Shown: in pieces, positions 1 to 5,863 of the stretch
Layout of the letters: each line of letters begins with the position of its first letter
How positions within the stretch are numbered: the stretch's first letter is position 1
Assembly (NCBI GenBank): GCA_946538445.1
Contig: CAMNGO010000101.1
Location: forward strand, 1-7,406
DNA: 7,406 nucleotides
Origin: an uncultured Lachnospiraceae bacterium
GTDB taxonomy: Bacteria; Bacillota; Clostridia; Lachnospirales; Lachnospiraceae
Direction: 5' to 3'
Position numbers and translations under genes: made by a program
The notes under the pieces: generated by a model
Databases searched by the model: none
What the model was told of the DNA's origin: nothing
Seen by the model: the letters and a program-made list of their open reading frames with translations, nothing else

Positions 1-83
1 AACGGATCGACTGGATGGCGGCATCCCTCATCCTGCAGAGCTACATGGACTCCCATCCCATGACAGAAGAGACACAAGATTGA
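1..83 (+). CDS. ruvX: RuvX/YqgF Holliday junction resolvase, C-terminal end (partial)
   Basis: The reading frame entering from the left edge (codons start at base 3) ends at TGA 81-83 and gives RIDWMAASLILQSYMDSHP followed by a short acidic tail. The D-x-M-A-A-x-L-I-L-Q-x-Y pattern is the typical C-terminus of RuvX/YqgF, an RNase H-fold nuclease thought to resolve Holliday junctions or act in rRNA processing. Its last catalytic aspartate normally lies in this segment, and the D of RIDWMAA is the likely candidate. The next gene, a DUF1292 protein, starts 27 bases downstream; ruvX-DUF1292 adjacency is common in Firmicutes and supports the call. Only about 26 residues are visible, so the assignment rests on this short motif plus context. 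Confidence 0.75.
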   Translation, partial: RIDWMAASLILQSYMDSHPMTEETQD

Positions 84-110
84 AGGATAGACGGAAAGTA
101 TGAGGTATAT

Positions 111-386
111 ATGAAAGAATTTGCATCCATTCCTTTTTATACAGAAGACGGGGAAGAGATTGAACTGGCCATCCTGGAACAGACCAGGATCAACGGGATC
201 AATTACCTGCTGGTTTCTCCGGTGGAGGAGGATACCGAGGAAGCCTACGCCTTTCTTTTGAAAGAGAGCGGCTCCGCGGACCAGCTGGAGAGTACCTATG
301 AGGAAGTCTTGGACGAGGAAGAGATGCTTTCCGTCTCAAAGATATTTGAACAGTTAATGGAAGACATGGATTTCGAAGTGGAATAA
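111..386 (+). CDS. DUF1292 family (YrzB-like) small acidic protein
   Basis: This 91-residue, strongly acidic protein matches the DUF1292/YrzB pattern: an N-terminal strand with 'xEDGEEIELAILEQ', then 'INGINYLLVSPVE' (family form: G-x-x-Y-x-x-L-x-P), an 'EEAYAFLLKE' strand, and a C-terminal helix ending near 'IFEQLMEDMDFEVE'. The family has no established biochemical function; it is widespread in Firmicutes next to ruvX and ireB. The start at ATG 111 is supported by TGAGGT at 101-106, five bases or so upstream. It probably shares a transcript with ruvX. In related genomes a Fur-type regulator often follows (from memory of gene order), whereas here a palindrome-rich intergenic stretch follows. 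The family call is confident; the role is unknown. Confidence 0.85.
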   Translation: MKEFASIPFYTEDGEEIELAILEQTRINGINYLLVSPVEEDTEEAYAFLLKESGSADQLESTYEEVLDEEEMLSVSKIFEQLMEDMDFEVE

Positions 387-433
387 TGCTTTTGCGGCTG
401 TCAGGCAGCAAAGAATGAGACCGGCCAACAGAA

Positions 434-492
434 ACATCAGATGAAGATTGTGACTCCCCGTTAAAAGGGGAGTCACAATCTTCATCTGATGT
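434..492. repeat. Perfect 26-bp inverted repeat, 7-base spacer
   Basis: Left arm 434-459 and right arm 467-492 are exact reverse complements over all 26 bases, separated by GTTAAAA (460-466). The inner end of the stem is GTGACTCCCC/GGGGAGTCAC. No T-run follows the right arm (next bases ACCCTGCGG), so it is not a canonical intrinsic terminator. As RNA it would form a very stable uninterrupted hairpin, the type of structure RNase III cuts. A related left arm occurs at 2750-2772. It could be a miniature repetitive palindromic element, a processing site between the DUF1292 gene and rnj, or a factor-assisted terminator. The structure is certain; its function is not. Confidence 0.9.
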
Positions 493-495
493 ACC

Positions 496-576
496 CTGCG
501 GGGCATCGCAGAGTTGCGCATAGGAAGGCAGCTAAAACTGCCGCGCAACTCGCGCGGATTCGTCAGGATGAATCCG
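496..576. repeat. Cluster of three hairpins (REP-like intergenic element)
   Basis: Three inverted repeats follow the 26-bp palindrome. First, CTGCG 496-500 pairs with CGCAG 507-511. Second, GAGTTGCGC 511-519 pairs exactly with GCGCAACTC 543-551 and encloses a nested GGCAG 527-531/CTGCC 538-542 with loop CTAAAA. The inner stem abuts the outer stem on its right side and leaves a 7-base bulge (520-526) on the left only. Third, CGGATTC 555-561 pairs with GAATCCG 570-576. No open reading frame of interest crosses the block. A compact stem-bulge-stem followed by another stem resembles dispersed repetitive extragenic palindromes or a structured 5' leader. I cannot match it to a named RNA family. Confidence 0.7.
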
Positions 577-668
577 ATTGAAGGGGTATATGGACGGTTT
601 TTTTAAAACAACAGAATAAGCGATTGCTGCAGACACCGTCATTAGGTTGTTCTACTTCGGAACGAAAT

Positions 669-684
669 GGAGGTAGAAAACTTG
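669..684 (+). promoter_or_regulatory. Shine-Dalgarno that selects the TTG start of rnj
   Basis: GGAGGT at 669-674 lies seven bases before TTG 682-684, which is in frame with ATG 667. ATG 667 itself has no purine-rich sequence upstream (TACTTCGGAACGAA) and overlaps the GGAGGT. This strongly favours TTG 682 as the real initiation codon. Confidence 0.75.
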
Positions 685-2346
685 AAGAAAACGGTTAACG
701 AGTCAGTGAAGATCATCCCCCTTGGCGGGTTGGAGCAGATCGGTATGAACATCACCGCATTTGAGTACGAGGACAACATTGTGGTGGTTGACTGTGGTCT
801 GGCCTTCCCCGATGAGGAGATGTTGGGAATCGACCTGGTCATTCCGGATTTCACTTACTTAAAAGAGAATGCATCAAAAGTAAAAGGACTGGTGATCACC
901 CACGGCCATGAGGATCATATCGGGGCTATTCCCTACCTGCTGAAGGAGATGAATGTGCCCATCTATGCCACCAAGCTGACCATGGGTCTGATCGAGAACA
1001 AACTCAAAGAGCACGGACAGATGAAGACCACCAGAAGAAAGGTGGTAAAACACGGACAGTCCATCAACCTTGGATGTTTTCGCATTGAATTTATTAAGAC
1101 AAACCACAGCATCAGCGATGCTGCAGCCCTGGCTATCTATACTCCCGCAGGTGTAATCGTTCACACCGGTGACTTTAAGATAGACTATACCCCGGTGTTC
1201 GGGGATGCCATTGATCTGGGACGTTTTGCGGAGTTAGGTAAGAAGGGCGTGCTGGCCCTCATGTGTGACTCCACCAACGTGGGAAGGCCGGGATTTACTC
1301 CTTCCGAACGAACCGTCGGAAAGACCCTGAAGAATATATTTGAGGAGCAGAAGAACCACAGGATCATCGTGGCCACCTTCGCTTCCAATGTGGACCGGGT
1401 ACAGCAGATCATAAACTGTGCCTATGAATTGAAGAAGAAAGTTATCGTGGAAGGCCGCAGTATGGTGAACACCATATCTACCGCCGCTGAATTAGGATAT
1501 ATCCGGATACCGGAGAATACCCTGATCGACATTGAGGAGATGAGGCGCTATCCGGATGAACAGCTGGTGCTGATCACCACAGGCAGCCAGGGAGAGACCA
1601 TGGCCGCCCTGTCCCGCATGGCCAACTCCGTGCACCGGAAGGTTTCCATCGTCCCGGGTGATGTGATCATCTTCAGTTCCCATCCCATTCCGGGAAATGA
1701 GAAGGCTGTGTCCAAGATCATGAATGAGCTCGCCAAGAAGGGAGCAAAGGTGATCTTCCAGGATACCCATGTATCCGGACATGCCTGTCAGGAAGAGATC
1801 AAGCTGATCTACACCCTGACCAAACCTCATTATGCCATCCCTGTCCACGGGGAGTTCCGCCATCTGAACCGGCACAAACAGCTGGCCATGGAGATGGGGA
1901 TCCCCAAGGATAATGTCATCATCCTCCATTCCGGAGATGTTCTTTCCATCTCCCAGGATGAGGCGGAAGTGGTGGAAAGAGTCACGTCGGGAGGAATCTT
2001 CGTGGATGGTCTGGGCGTGGGTGACGTGGGCAACATCGTCCTGCGCGACCGTCAGAACCTGTCCCAGAATGGTCTCTTTATCGTTGTGGTGACATTGGAC
2101 CAGTACAACAACATGCTTCTGGCCGGACCGGACATTGTCTCCAGAGGATTCATCTATATGCGGGAGAGCGAAGATCTGATCCAGGAGGCAAAACAGGTGG
2201 TTACCATCTCACTGGAACGGTGCAATGAAAGGAACATCACCGACTGGAACCGGATCAAGAACAATATCCGGGATGACCTGAGCGAGTTTATCTGGAAACG
2301 GATGAAGAGGCGCCCAATGATCCTTCCAATCATCATGGAAGTCTGA
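682..2346 (+). CDS. rnj: Ribonuclease J (metallo-beta-lactamase/beta-CASP exo- and endoribonuclease)
   Basis: This is a 554-residue RNase J from the TTG start (559 from ATG 667), the usual family length. The enzyme is a cytoplasmic 5'-3' exonuclease and endonuclease in mRNA decay and rRNA maturation. Visible parts, numbered from TTG 682: N-terminal 'IIPLGGLEQIGMN'; the zinc-binding motif HGHEDH with H74, H76, D78, H79; H142 in 'KTNHSISDA'; D164 in 'HTGDF'; the beta-CASP region with 'DSTNVGRPGFTPSE' and 'ATFASNVDRVQQI'; 'HVSGHA' near 365; and H389 in 'IPVHGEFRHL'. The C-terminal domain runs from about 450 and ends 'RRPMILPIIMEV'. All expected metal ligands are present, so it should be active. 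The early numbering agrees with Bacillus RNase J1 as I remember it, supporting the TTG start. The ylbF-like gene begins 18 bases downstream, implying co-transcription. Whether it is the J1- or J2-type paralogue cannot be told from one copy. Confidence 0.95.
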   Translation: MKKTVNESVKIIPLGGLEQIGMNITAFEYEDNIVVVDCGLAFPDEEMLGIDLVIPDFTYLKENASKVKGLVITHGHEDHIGAIPYLLKEMNVPIYATKLTMGLIENKLKEHGQMKTTRRKVVKHGQSINLGCFRIEFIKTNHSISDAAALAIYTPAGVIVHTGDFKIDYTPVFGDAIDLGRFAELGKKGVLALMCDSTNVGRPGFTPSERTVGKTLKNIFEEQKNHRIIVATFASNVDRVQQIINCAYELKKKVIVEGRSMVNTISTAAELGYIRIPENTLIDIEEMRRYPDEQLVLITTGSQGETMAALSRMANSVHRKVSIVPGDVIIFSSHPIPGNEKAVSKIMNELAKKGAKVIFQDTHVSGHACQEEIKLIYTLTKPHYAIPVHGEFRHLNRHKQLAMEMGIPKDNVIILHSGDVLSISQDEAEVVERVTSGGIFVDGLGVGDVGNIVLRDRQNLSQNGLFIVVVTLDQYNNMLLAGPDIVSRGFIYMRESEDLIQEAKQVVTISLERCNERNITDWNRIKNNIRDDLSEFIWKRMKRRPMILPIIMEV

Positions 2347-2364
2347 CAGAAAGCAGAAATCTTT

Positions 2365-2742
2365 ATGAAGAAAGAGAAAGAAGAACAGAGAAAACAGCAG
2401 ATTAGAGAAATCATGGAGAAAACCCAGGAACTGAGGGACCTGATCCTGAATTCTGTTGATTATACCCGCTACCGGAGACAACTGGAAGAACTGAAGCAGT
2501 CCGAGGAACTCTACGGGAAGATGAATGAGTACCGCCTCAAGGCTCTCAGGATCCAGCTTATGGAGGATTCCGAGAAAACCTATGAGAAGACCCAGGAACT
2601 GTACACGGAGTACAGTGATATCCTCAATGAACCTCTGGTATATCAGTTCATGATCACGGAACAGACCATCTGCAAGACCATGAGAAATGTGCAGAATCAG
2701 GTTTTCGAAGGAATTGATCTGGATATCTCCTATATGAATTGA
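2365..2742 (+). CDS. YlbF/YmcA family regulatory protein
   Basis: The 125-residue, mostly helical charged protein fits the Com_YlbF family (YlbF, YmcA/YheA). After a Lys/Glu-rich N-terminus come 'ILNSVDYTRYRRQLEELKQSEELYGKMNEYR' and a long helix, then 'NEPLVYQFMITEQTICKTMRNVQNQVFEGIDLD'. The small-residue/aromatic spacing and the terminal 'xxEqxxxxmxrxvqxxixxgID' pattern are typical. In Bacillus, YlbF, YmcA and YaaT form a complex that influences RNase Y, competence and biofilm formation. Placement 18 bases after the RNase J stop suggests a link to RNA decay here too, which is inference from context. The ATG 2365 start lacks a strong Shine-Dalgarno, so translation may be coupled to rnj. Family assignment is good; the precise role is not established. 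Confidence 0.8.
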   Translation: MKKEKEEQRKQQIREIMEKTQELRDLILNSVDYTRYRRQLEELKQSEELYGKMNEYRLKALRIQLMEDSEKTYEKTQELYTEYSDILNEPLVYQFMITEQTICKTMRNVQNQVFEGIDLDISYMN

Positions 2743-2749
2743 ACATGAT

Positions 2750-2792
2750 ATCAGATATCTATCGTGACTCCCTCCTTTACAGGAGGGGGTCA
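2750..2792. repeat. Hairpin related to the 434-492 palindrome
   Basis: TGACTCCCTCCT (2765-2776) pairs with AGGAGGGGGTCA (2781-2792) over 12 positions with one G-U wobble and a TTAC loop. No T-run follows, so a standard intrinsic terminator is unlikely. The segment 2750-2772 aligns without gaps to 436-458: ATCAGAT identical, seven mostly different bases, GTGACTCCC identical (18 of 23 positions). It lies between ylbF and the mltG-like gene and could be an RNA processing or stabilising structure, or a diverged copy of the same repeat family. Confidence 0.7.
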
Positions 2793-2824
2793 GTTCACAA
2801 ACCCTTGTACGAGGTTCAGCTTAT

Positions 2825-3196
2825 ATGTTTAAAAAATTTCTGATCATATGTATCAAAGCACTTGCAGTCATATTTGTCATCCTTTTGCTGGCATTTCTAT
2901 TCCGGACCTGCCGGACTTTCGGATACAAAGTCTTTTCCGATAAGGCCAAGGATGTGGAAGGCACCCCAATGGTGGTCCATGCCTACATCCATGTGGATGA
3001 GGGGGAATCCCTACTGAAGATAGGAGAAGATCTTGAGGAGAAGTCCATCGTCCGGGATAAATGGGTCTTTGCGGCTTCCCTGCGATTTATGGATGACTAC
3101 GATAAGATCGGGCCAGGAGATTATGAACTCAGTTCTTCCATGAAACCTTCCGAGATCCTGCAGGTCATGATCCGCAAGGAGGAAGTCGCACAATGA
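2825..3196 (+). CDS. Short MltG/YceG-like membrane protein without catalytic domain
   Basis: The 123-residue protein has a short positive N-terminus (MFKK), one hydrophobic helix at about residues 5-26, then an extracytoplasmic segment. Residues 55-118 ('IHVDEGESLLKIGEDLEEKSIVRDKWVF... GPGDYELSSSMKPSEILQVMIR') match the LysM-like N-terminal domain of MltG, the endolytic transglycosylase that cuts nascent peptidoglycan. Full MltG is about 330-380 residues and carries its catalytic glutamate further on; that whole part is absent. The gene ends in TGA overlapping the next ATG (ATGA at 3193-3196), with that gene's AAGGAGGAA inside its last codons, so this looks like a designed end rather than a frameshift. 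GAGG at 2811-2814 supports the start. It may bind or regulate at septal peptidoglycan without cleaving it, or be a degenerating copy. The domain call is confident; the function is open. Confidence 0.75.
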   Translation: MFKKFLIICIKALAVIFVILLLAFLFRTCRTFGYKVFSDKAKDVEGTPMVVHAYIHVDEGESLLKIGEDLEEKSIVRDKWVFAASLRFMDDYDKIGPGDYELSSSMKPSEILQVMIRKEEVAQ

Positions 3197-3837
3197 ACCA
3201 CGAGGATCGTATGATTGATTTTATCCGCTCCCACTATGTGGACCGGGCTTCCGAAGCCCTGAAGGCTATCGAAGCGGAAGCCTATACCCATGCTGTTCCC
3301 ATCATAAGGATGGAGACCAGGGAGTTATTAAGAGTATTGTTGAAGATGAACAGACCGGAGAGAATTCTGGAAGTGGGAGCTGCCATTGGATTTTCTTCGG
3401 TCTTTATGGGTGAAAACACACCGGACCATACCCGCATCACCACCATCGAGAATTATCCCCCCAGGATAGAGAGAGCCAGGGAGAATATCCGTATGGCTTC
3501 TATGGAGGATAAGATCACTCTCCTGGAGGGGGATGCCGCTGTCCGGCTCAAAGAACTGGAAGGCCCCTATGACTTTATCTTCATGGATGCGGCCAAGGGA
3601 CAGTACCTTCATTTTCTGCCGGACGTCACAAGACTCCTGGCCAAGGGAGGCCTGCTGATCTCTGACAACGTCCTCCAGGATGGGGACGTGATTGAGTCCC
3701 GTTACGGGATCCGGCGGAGGAACCACACCATCCATGCCAGGATGCGGGAATACCTGTACACCCTGACCCACAGCCCGGATTACGATACCGTGATCCTGGA
3801 GACCGGGGATGGGATGACCATCAGTGTGAAGCTATAG
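3193..3837 (+). CDS. trmR: TrmR-like SAM-dependent O-methyltransferase (tRNA 5-hydroxyuridine34 methylation)
   Basis: The 214-residue protein is a class I Rossmann methyltransferase of the cation-dependent O-methyltransferase (YrrM/COMT-like) family. SAM-binding motif I is 'ILEVGAAIGFSSVFM' (residues 58-72); the acidic ribose-binding residue is E86 in 'ITTIENYPP'. 'DFIFMDAAKGQY' (127-138) and 'LLISDNVLQDG' (154-164) supply the likely metal ligands D132, D158 and N159. Bacillus YrrM (TrmR) methylates 5-hydroxyuridine to 5-methoxyuridine at wobble U34 of tRNAs. The next gene is a U32 family protein of the type that makes the 5-hydroxyuridine substrate, which is the strongest argument for this over a small-molecule methyltransferase. 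It overlaps the mltG-like stop by ATGA and has AAGGAGGAA at 3176-3184, so translation is probably coupled. The specific tRNA role is inferred from homology and context. Confidence 0.85.
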   Translation: MNHEDRMIDFIRSHYVDRASEALKAIEAEAYTHAVPIIRMETRELLRVLLKMNRPERILEVGAAIGFSSVFMGENTPDHTRITTIENYPPRIERARENIRMASMEDKITLLEGDAAVRLKELEGPYDFIFMDAAKGQYLHFLPDVTRLLAKGGLLISDNVLQDGDVIESRYGIRRRNHTIHARMREYLYTLTHSPDYDTVILETGDGMTISVKL

Positions 3838-3849
3838 AGGATGATTACT

Positions 3850-5076
3850 ATGAGAAATACAGAATTACTGATCCCTGCCAGCAGTCTGGAAGTCCTGAAG
3901 ACCGCAGTGCTTTACGGAGCGGACGCCGTCTACATCGGAGGAGAGATGTACGGCCTGCGGGCCAAAGCCAGGAATTTCTCCAGGGAGGATATGGCAGAGG
4001 GGATTGCCTATGCCCATGCCCATGGGGTCAAGGTCTATGTCACGGCAAACATCGTGGCTCACAATGACGACCTTCCCGGGGTGGAGGCTTATTTTCACGA
4101 ACTAAAAGAGCTTAAGGCGGATGCCCTGATCATATCCGATCCCGGTGTATTTGCTATCGCCAGGAAAGTATGCCCCGAGATCCAGGTTCATATCAGCACC
4201 CAGGCCAACAGTTCCAACTACGGAACCTACCGCTTCTGGCATGATCTGGGAGCATCCCGAGTGGTGGCCGCAAGGGAGCTTACTCTGGAAGAACTGAAAG
4301 AGATCCGGGCCAACATACCGGAAGATATGGAGATTGAGGCCTTCATCCATGGGGCTATGTGCATCTCCCATTCCGGCCGGTGCCTGCTGAGTTCATATTT
4401 TACCGGAAGAAGCGCCAATCTGGGAGAGTGCACCCACCCATGCCGCTGGAAATATTATGTGATGGAAGAAAGCCGTCCCGGGGAATACCTCCCGGTGGAG
4501 GAGAATGACAGGGGAACCTTCATCTTCAATTCCAAAGACCTATGCATGATCGAGCACATCCCGGACGTGATCGATGCCGGGATCGACAGTCTCAAGATTG
4601 AGGGACGCATGAAGACAGCCCTCTATGTGGCAGCGGTGGCCAGGACCTACCGGAGGGCCATCGATGACTACAAGATCTCCCGGGAGGAGTTCGAGAGCCA
4701 CCTGGATTACTATCGCAGCGAGATCGCAAAGTGTACCTACCGTCAGTTCACCACAGGCTTCTTCTATGGCAAGACAGGGCCCGATGCACAGATCTATGAT
4801 GAGAGCACCTACGTGAAAGAGTACACCTACATCGGCATCGTCCAGAGGACGGATGAGAGAGGCTGCTGCATGCTCTATCAGAAGAACAAGTTCTCTGTGG
4901 GTGAGGAGATCGAAGTTATGATCCCGGACGGAAGCAACCGGATCTGCCGTGTCAAAGCCATCTATGATGCGGAAGGGAATCCCATGGAATCCGCCCCTCA
5001 TCCCAAGCAGGAGATTTGGGCGGACCTGGGGGAAAGCTTCCCCACAGGCTATCTGTTAAGGCGTAAGGCAGATTAG
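3850..5076 (+). CDS. trhP: U32 family protein, TrhP-like tRNA U34 hydroxylation enzyme
   Basis: This is a 408-residue member of 'peptidase U32', a family now tied to RNA and cofactor hydroxylation rather than proteolysis. The N-terminal part ('ELLIPASSLEVLKTAVLYGADAVYIGG') is the family's TIM-barrel-like opening. The signature is 'EAFIHGAMCISHSGRC' followed by 'NLGECTHPCRWKY'. Cysteines C171, C178, C194 and C198, plus C232 in 'SKDLCMIEHI', are placed to bind an iron-sulfur cluster. 'SLKIEGRMKT' follows, and a C-terminal beta domain (from about residue 325) ends 'FPTGYLLRRKAD'. E. coli TrhP and Bacillus YrrN/YrrO form 5-hydroxyuridine34 in tRNA; here one gene stands next to trmR, which would methylate it. 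I chose ATG 3850 over ATG 3841 because TAGAGG (3835-3840) abuts 3841 but sits nine bases from 3850. The substrate is inferred; proteolysis is unlikely. Confidence 0.87.
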   Translation: MRNTELLIPASSLEVLKTAVLYGADAVYIGGEMYGLRAKARNFSREDMAEGIAYAHAHGVKVYVTANIVAHNDDLPGVEAYFHELKELKADALIISDPGVFAIARKVCPEIQVHISTQANSSNYGTYRFWHDLGASRVVAARELTLEELKEIRANIPEDMEIEAFIHGAMCISHSGRCLLSSYFTGRSANLGECTHPCRWKYYVMEESRPGEYLPVEENDRGTFIFNSKDLCMIEHIPDVIDAGIDSLKIEGRMKTALYVAAVARTYRRAIDDYKISREEFESHLDYYRSEIAKCTYRQFTTGFFYGKTGPDAQIYDESTYVKEYTYIGIVQRTDERGCCMLYQKNKFSVGEEIEVMIPDGSNRICRVKAIYDAEGNPMESAPHPKQEIWADLGESFPTGYLLRRKAD

Positions 5077-5101
5077 ATCATGCAGTTTTAAATATTTAAG
5101 G

Positions 5102-5130
5102 TTGAAAAGTAGTAGTATTTATTATAAAAT
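5102..5130 (+). promoter_or_regulatory. Probable sigma-A promoter of efp
   Basis: TTGAAA (5102-5107) and TAAAAT (5125-5130) are separated by exactly 17 bases in an AT-rich gap between trhP and efp. The efp start follows about 40 bases later. This suggests efp is transcribed independently of the upstream genes, although read-through is not excluded, since no terminator is visible after trhP. Confidence 0.65.
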
Positions 5131-5169
5131 AATAGAAGTTAATGAACAGATAACAAGGAGGAGTAAGAT

Positions 5170-5727
5170 ATGATTTCTGCGGGTGATTTTAGAAATGGTT
5201 TGACTGTAGAGATTGATGGAAATGTGTGTCAGATCGTGGAATTCCAGCATGTAAAGCCAGGAAAGGGCGCAGCTTTCGTAAGAACAAAATATAAAAACGT
5301 AATAACAGGCAGTGTGGTTGAGAAATCTTTCCGTCCGACAGAGAAGTTCCCACCGGCTCATATTGAGAGAAAGAACTATCAGTATCTTTACAATGACGGG
5401 GATCTTTATAACTTCATGGATGAGGAGACTTATGACCAGCTGGCTCTGGCACCGGATGTAATCGGTGACTCCCTCAAGTTTGTTCGTGAGAATGATGTGG
5501 TTACCATGGTTTCCTGGAATGGAAACATCTTCGCGGTAGAACCACCTATGTTCGTGGAACTGGAAGTAACAGAGTGTGAACCCGGCGAGAAGGGCAACAC
5601 AGCCACAGGTGCTACAAAGCCATGTACCGTTGAGACCGGCGCTGTTGTCTATGTACCGTTATTCGTAAATCTGGGAGATAAACTGAAGATCGATACCAGA
5701 ACCGGCGAGTACTTATCCAGAGTGTAA
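5170..5727 (+). CDS. efp: Elongation factor P
   Basis: The 185-residue protein is full-length EF-P, which binds stalled ribosomes between the P and E sites and helps peptide bond formation at polyproline stretches. It starts 'MISAGDFRNGLTVEIDG' and has 'FQHVKPGKGAAFVRTKYKN' with the loop lysine K32 in PGKG, the residue modified in Bacillus-type EF-P. The OB domains follow, and it ends 'LGDKLKIDTRTGEYLSRV', the family's GDxxxxDTRTGEYxxRV signature. AAGGAGGAG at 5155-5163, six bases before ATG 5170, is a near-perfect ribosome binding site. With the consensus-like promoter, it implies high expression. Codons look more like a highly expressed gene (many GTA, AGA, AAA) than those of neighbours. 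No EF-P modification enzyme is in the window. Confidence 0.97.
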   Translation: MISAGDFRNGLTVEIDGNVCQIVEFQHVKPGKGAAFVRTKYKNVITGSVVEKSFRPTEKFPPAHIERKNYQYLYNDGDLYNFMDEETYDQLALAPDVIGDSLKFVRENDVVTMVSWNGNIFAVEPPMFVELEVTECEPGEKGNTATGATKPCTVETGAVVYVPLFVNLGDKLKIDTRTGEYLSRV

Positions 5728-5759
5728 TTGCTTTGCAGTAACATCTTAAGACTTGGCAA

Positions 5760-5792
5760 AAAGGCGGAAATTATTATTGAATTTCCGCCTTT
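5760..5792 (+). terminator. Intrinsic terminator hairpin after efp
   Basis: A 13-bp perfect stem (5760-5772 with 5780-5792) with core GGCGGAAATT/AATTTCCGCC and a 7-base loop lies about 32 bases after the efp stop. The right arm ends in TTT then CAT, and the left arm is preceded by A residues. This is a GC-cored stem with a short U-tract; the flanking A and T could let it work in either direction. It separates efp from the deacetylase gene. Confidence 0.7.
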
Positions 5793-5796
5793 CATA

Positions 5797-5825
5797 TTGG
5801 ATTCATATGTGATACATTATATAAA
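5797..5825 (+). promoter_or_regulatory. Possible sigma-A promoter of the deacetylase gene
   Basis: TTGGAT (5797-5802) and TATAAA (5820-5825) have 17-base spacing and lie just after the efp terminator, about 38 bases before the deacetylase start. The -10 is good and the -35 only half matches consensus, so this is a moderate candidate. Confidence 0.45.
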
Positions 5826-5863
5826 GTTGTTTGTAGGTTACAGCATAGAATAGGAGAATACGA

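Larger units (their letters stand above)
387..681 (+). other. Gene-free leader region upstream of rnj
   Basis: About 295 bases separate the DUF1292 stop from the probable rnj start. It holds the 26-bp palindrome (434-492), the hairpin cluster (496-576), a run of seven T (598-604) and then an unremarkable stretch up to the rnj ribosome binding site. The T-run is not directly preceded by a GC-rich stem; the nearest stem ends at 576, so a simple terminator is not supported. I see no convincing -35/-10 pair; the best is TGGACG (591-596) with AATAAG (615-620), which is weak. The neighbouring genes rnj and ylbF could use a promoter here or read-through from ruvX. No Fur-like coding remnant is visible in any frame. 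Confidence 0.55.

Noticed and set aside
576..604. Intrinsic terminator ending in the T-run 598-604
   Set aside because: No GC-rich stem directly abuts the T-run; the nearest hairpin ends 21 bases earlier.
591..620. Promoter TGGACG/AATAAG for rnj
   Set aside because: Both boxes match consensus poorly and the spacer is 18 bases; not enough to annotate.
1492..1929. 145-aa minus-strand reading frame inside rnj
   Set aside because: It lies wholly antisense to a clearly conserved RNase J segment, has a repetitive His/Gly/Asp composition typical of a shadow frame, and matches no family I recognise.
2825..3240. Frameshifted full-length mltG
   Set aside because: The sequence after the stop is the intact start of trmR in another frame; no MltG catalytic residues appear in any frame downstream.
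3328..3771. 147-aa minus-strand reading frame inside trmR
   Set aside because: It is fully antisense to the SAM-binding and metal motifs of trmR, with no ribosome binding site or known motif.
4540..5001. 153-aa minus-strand reading frame inside the U32 gene
   Set aside because: It is antisense to the conserved U32 C-terminal half and lacks any recognisable domain; it is a codon-bias shadow.
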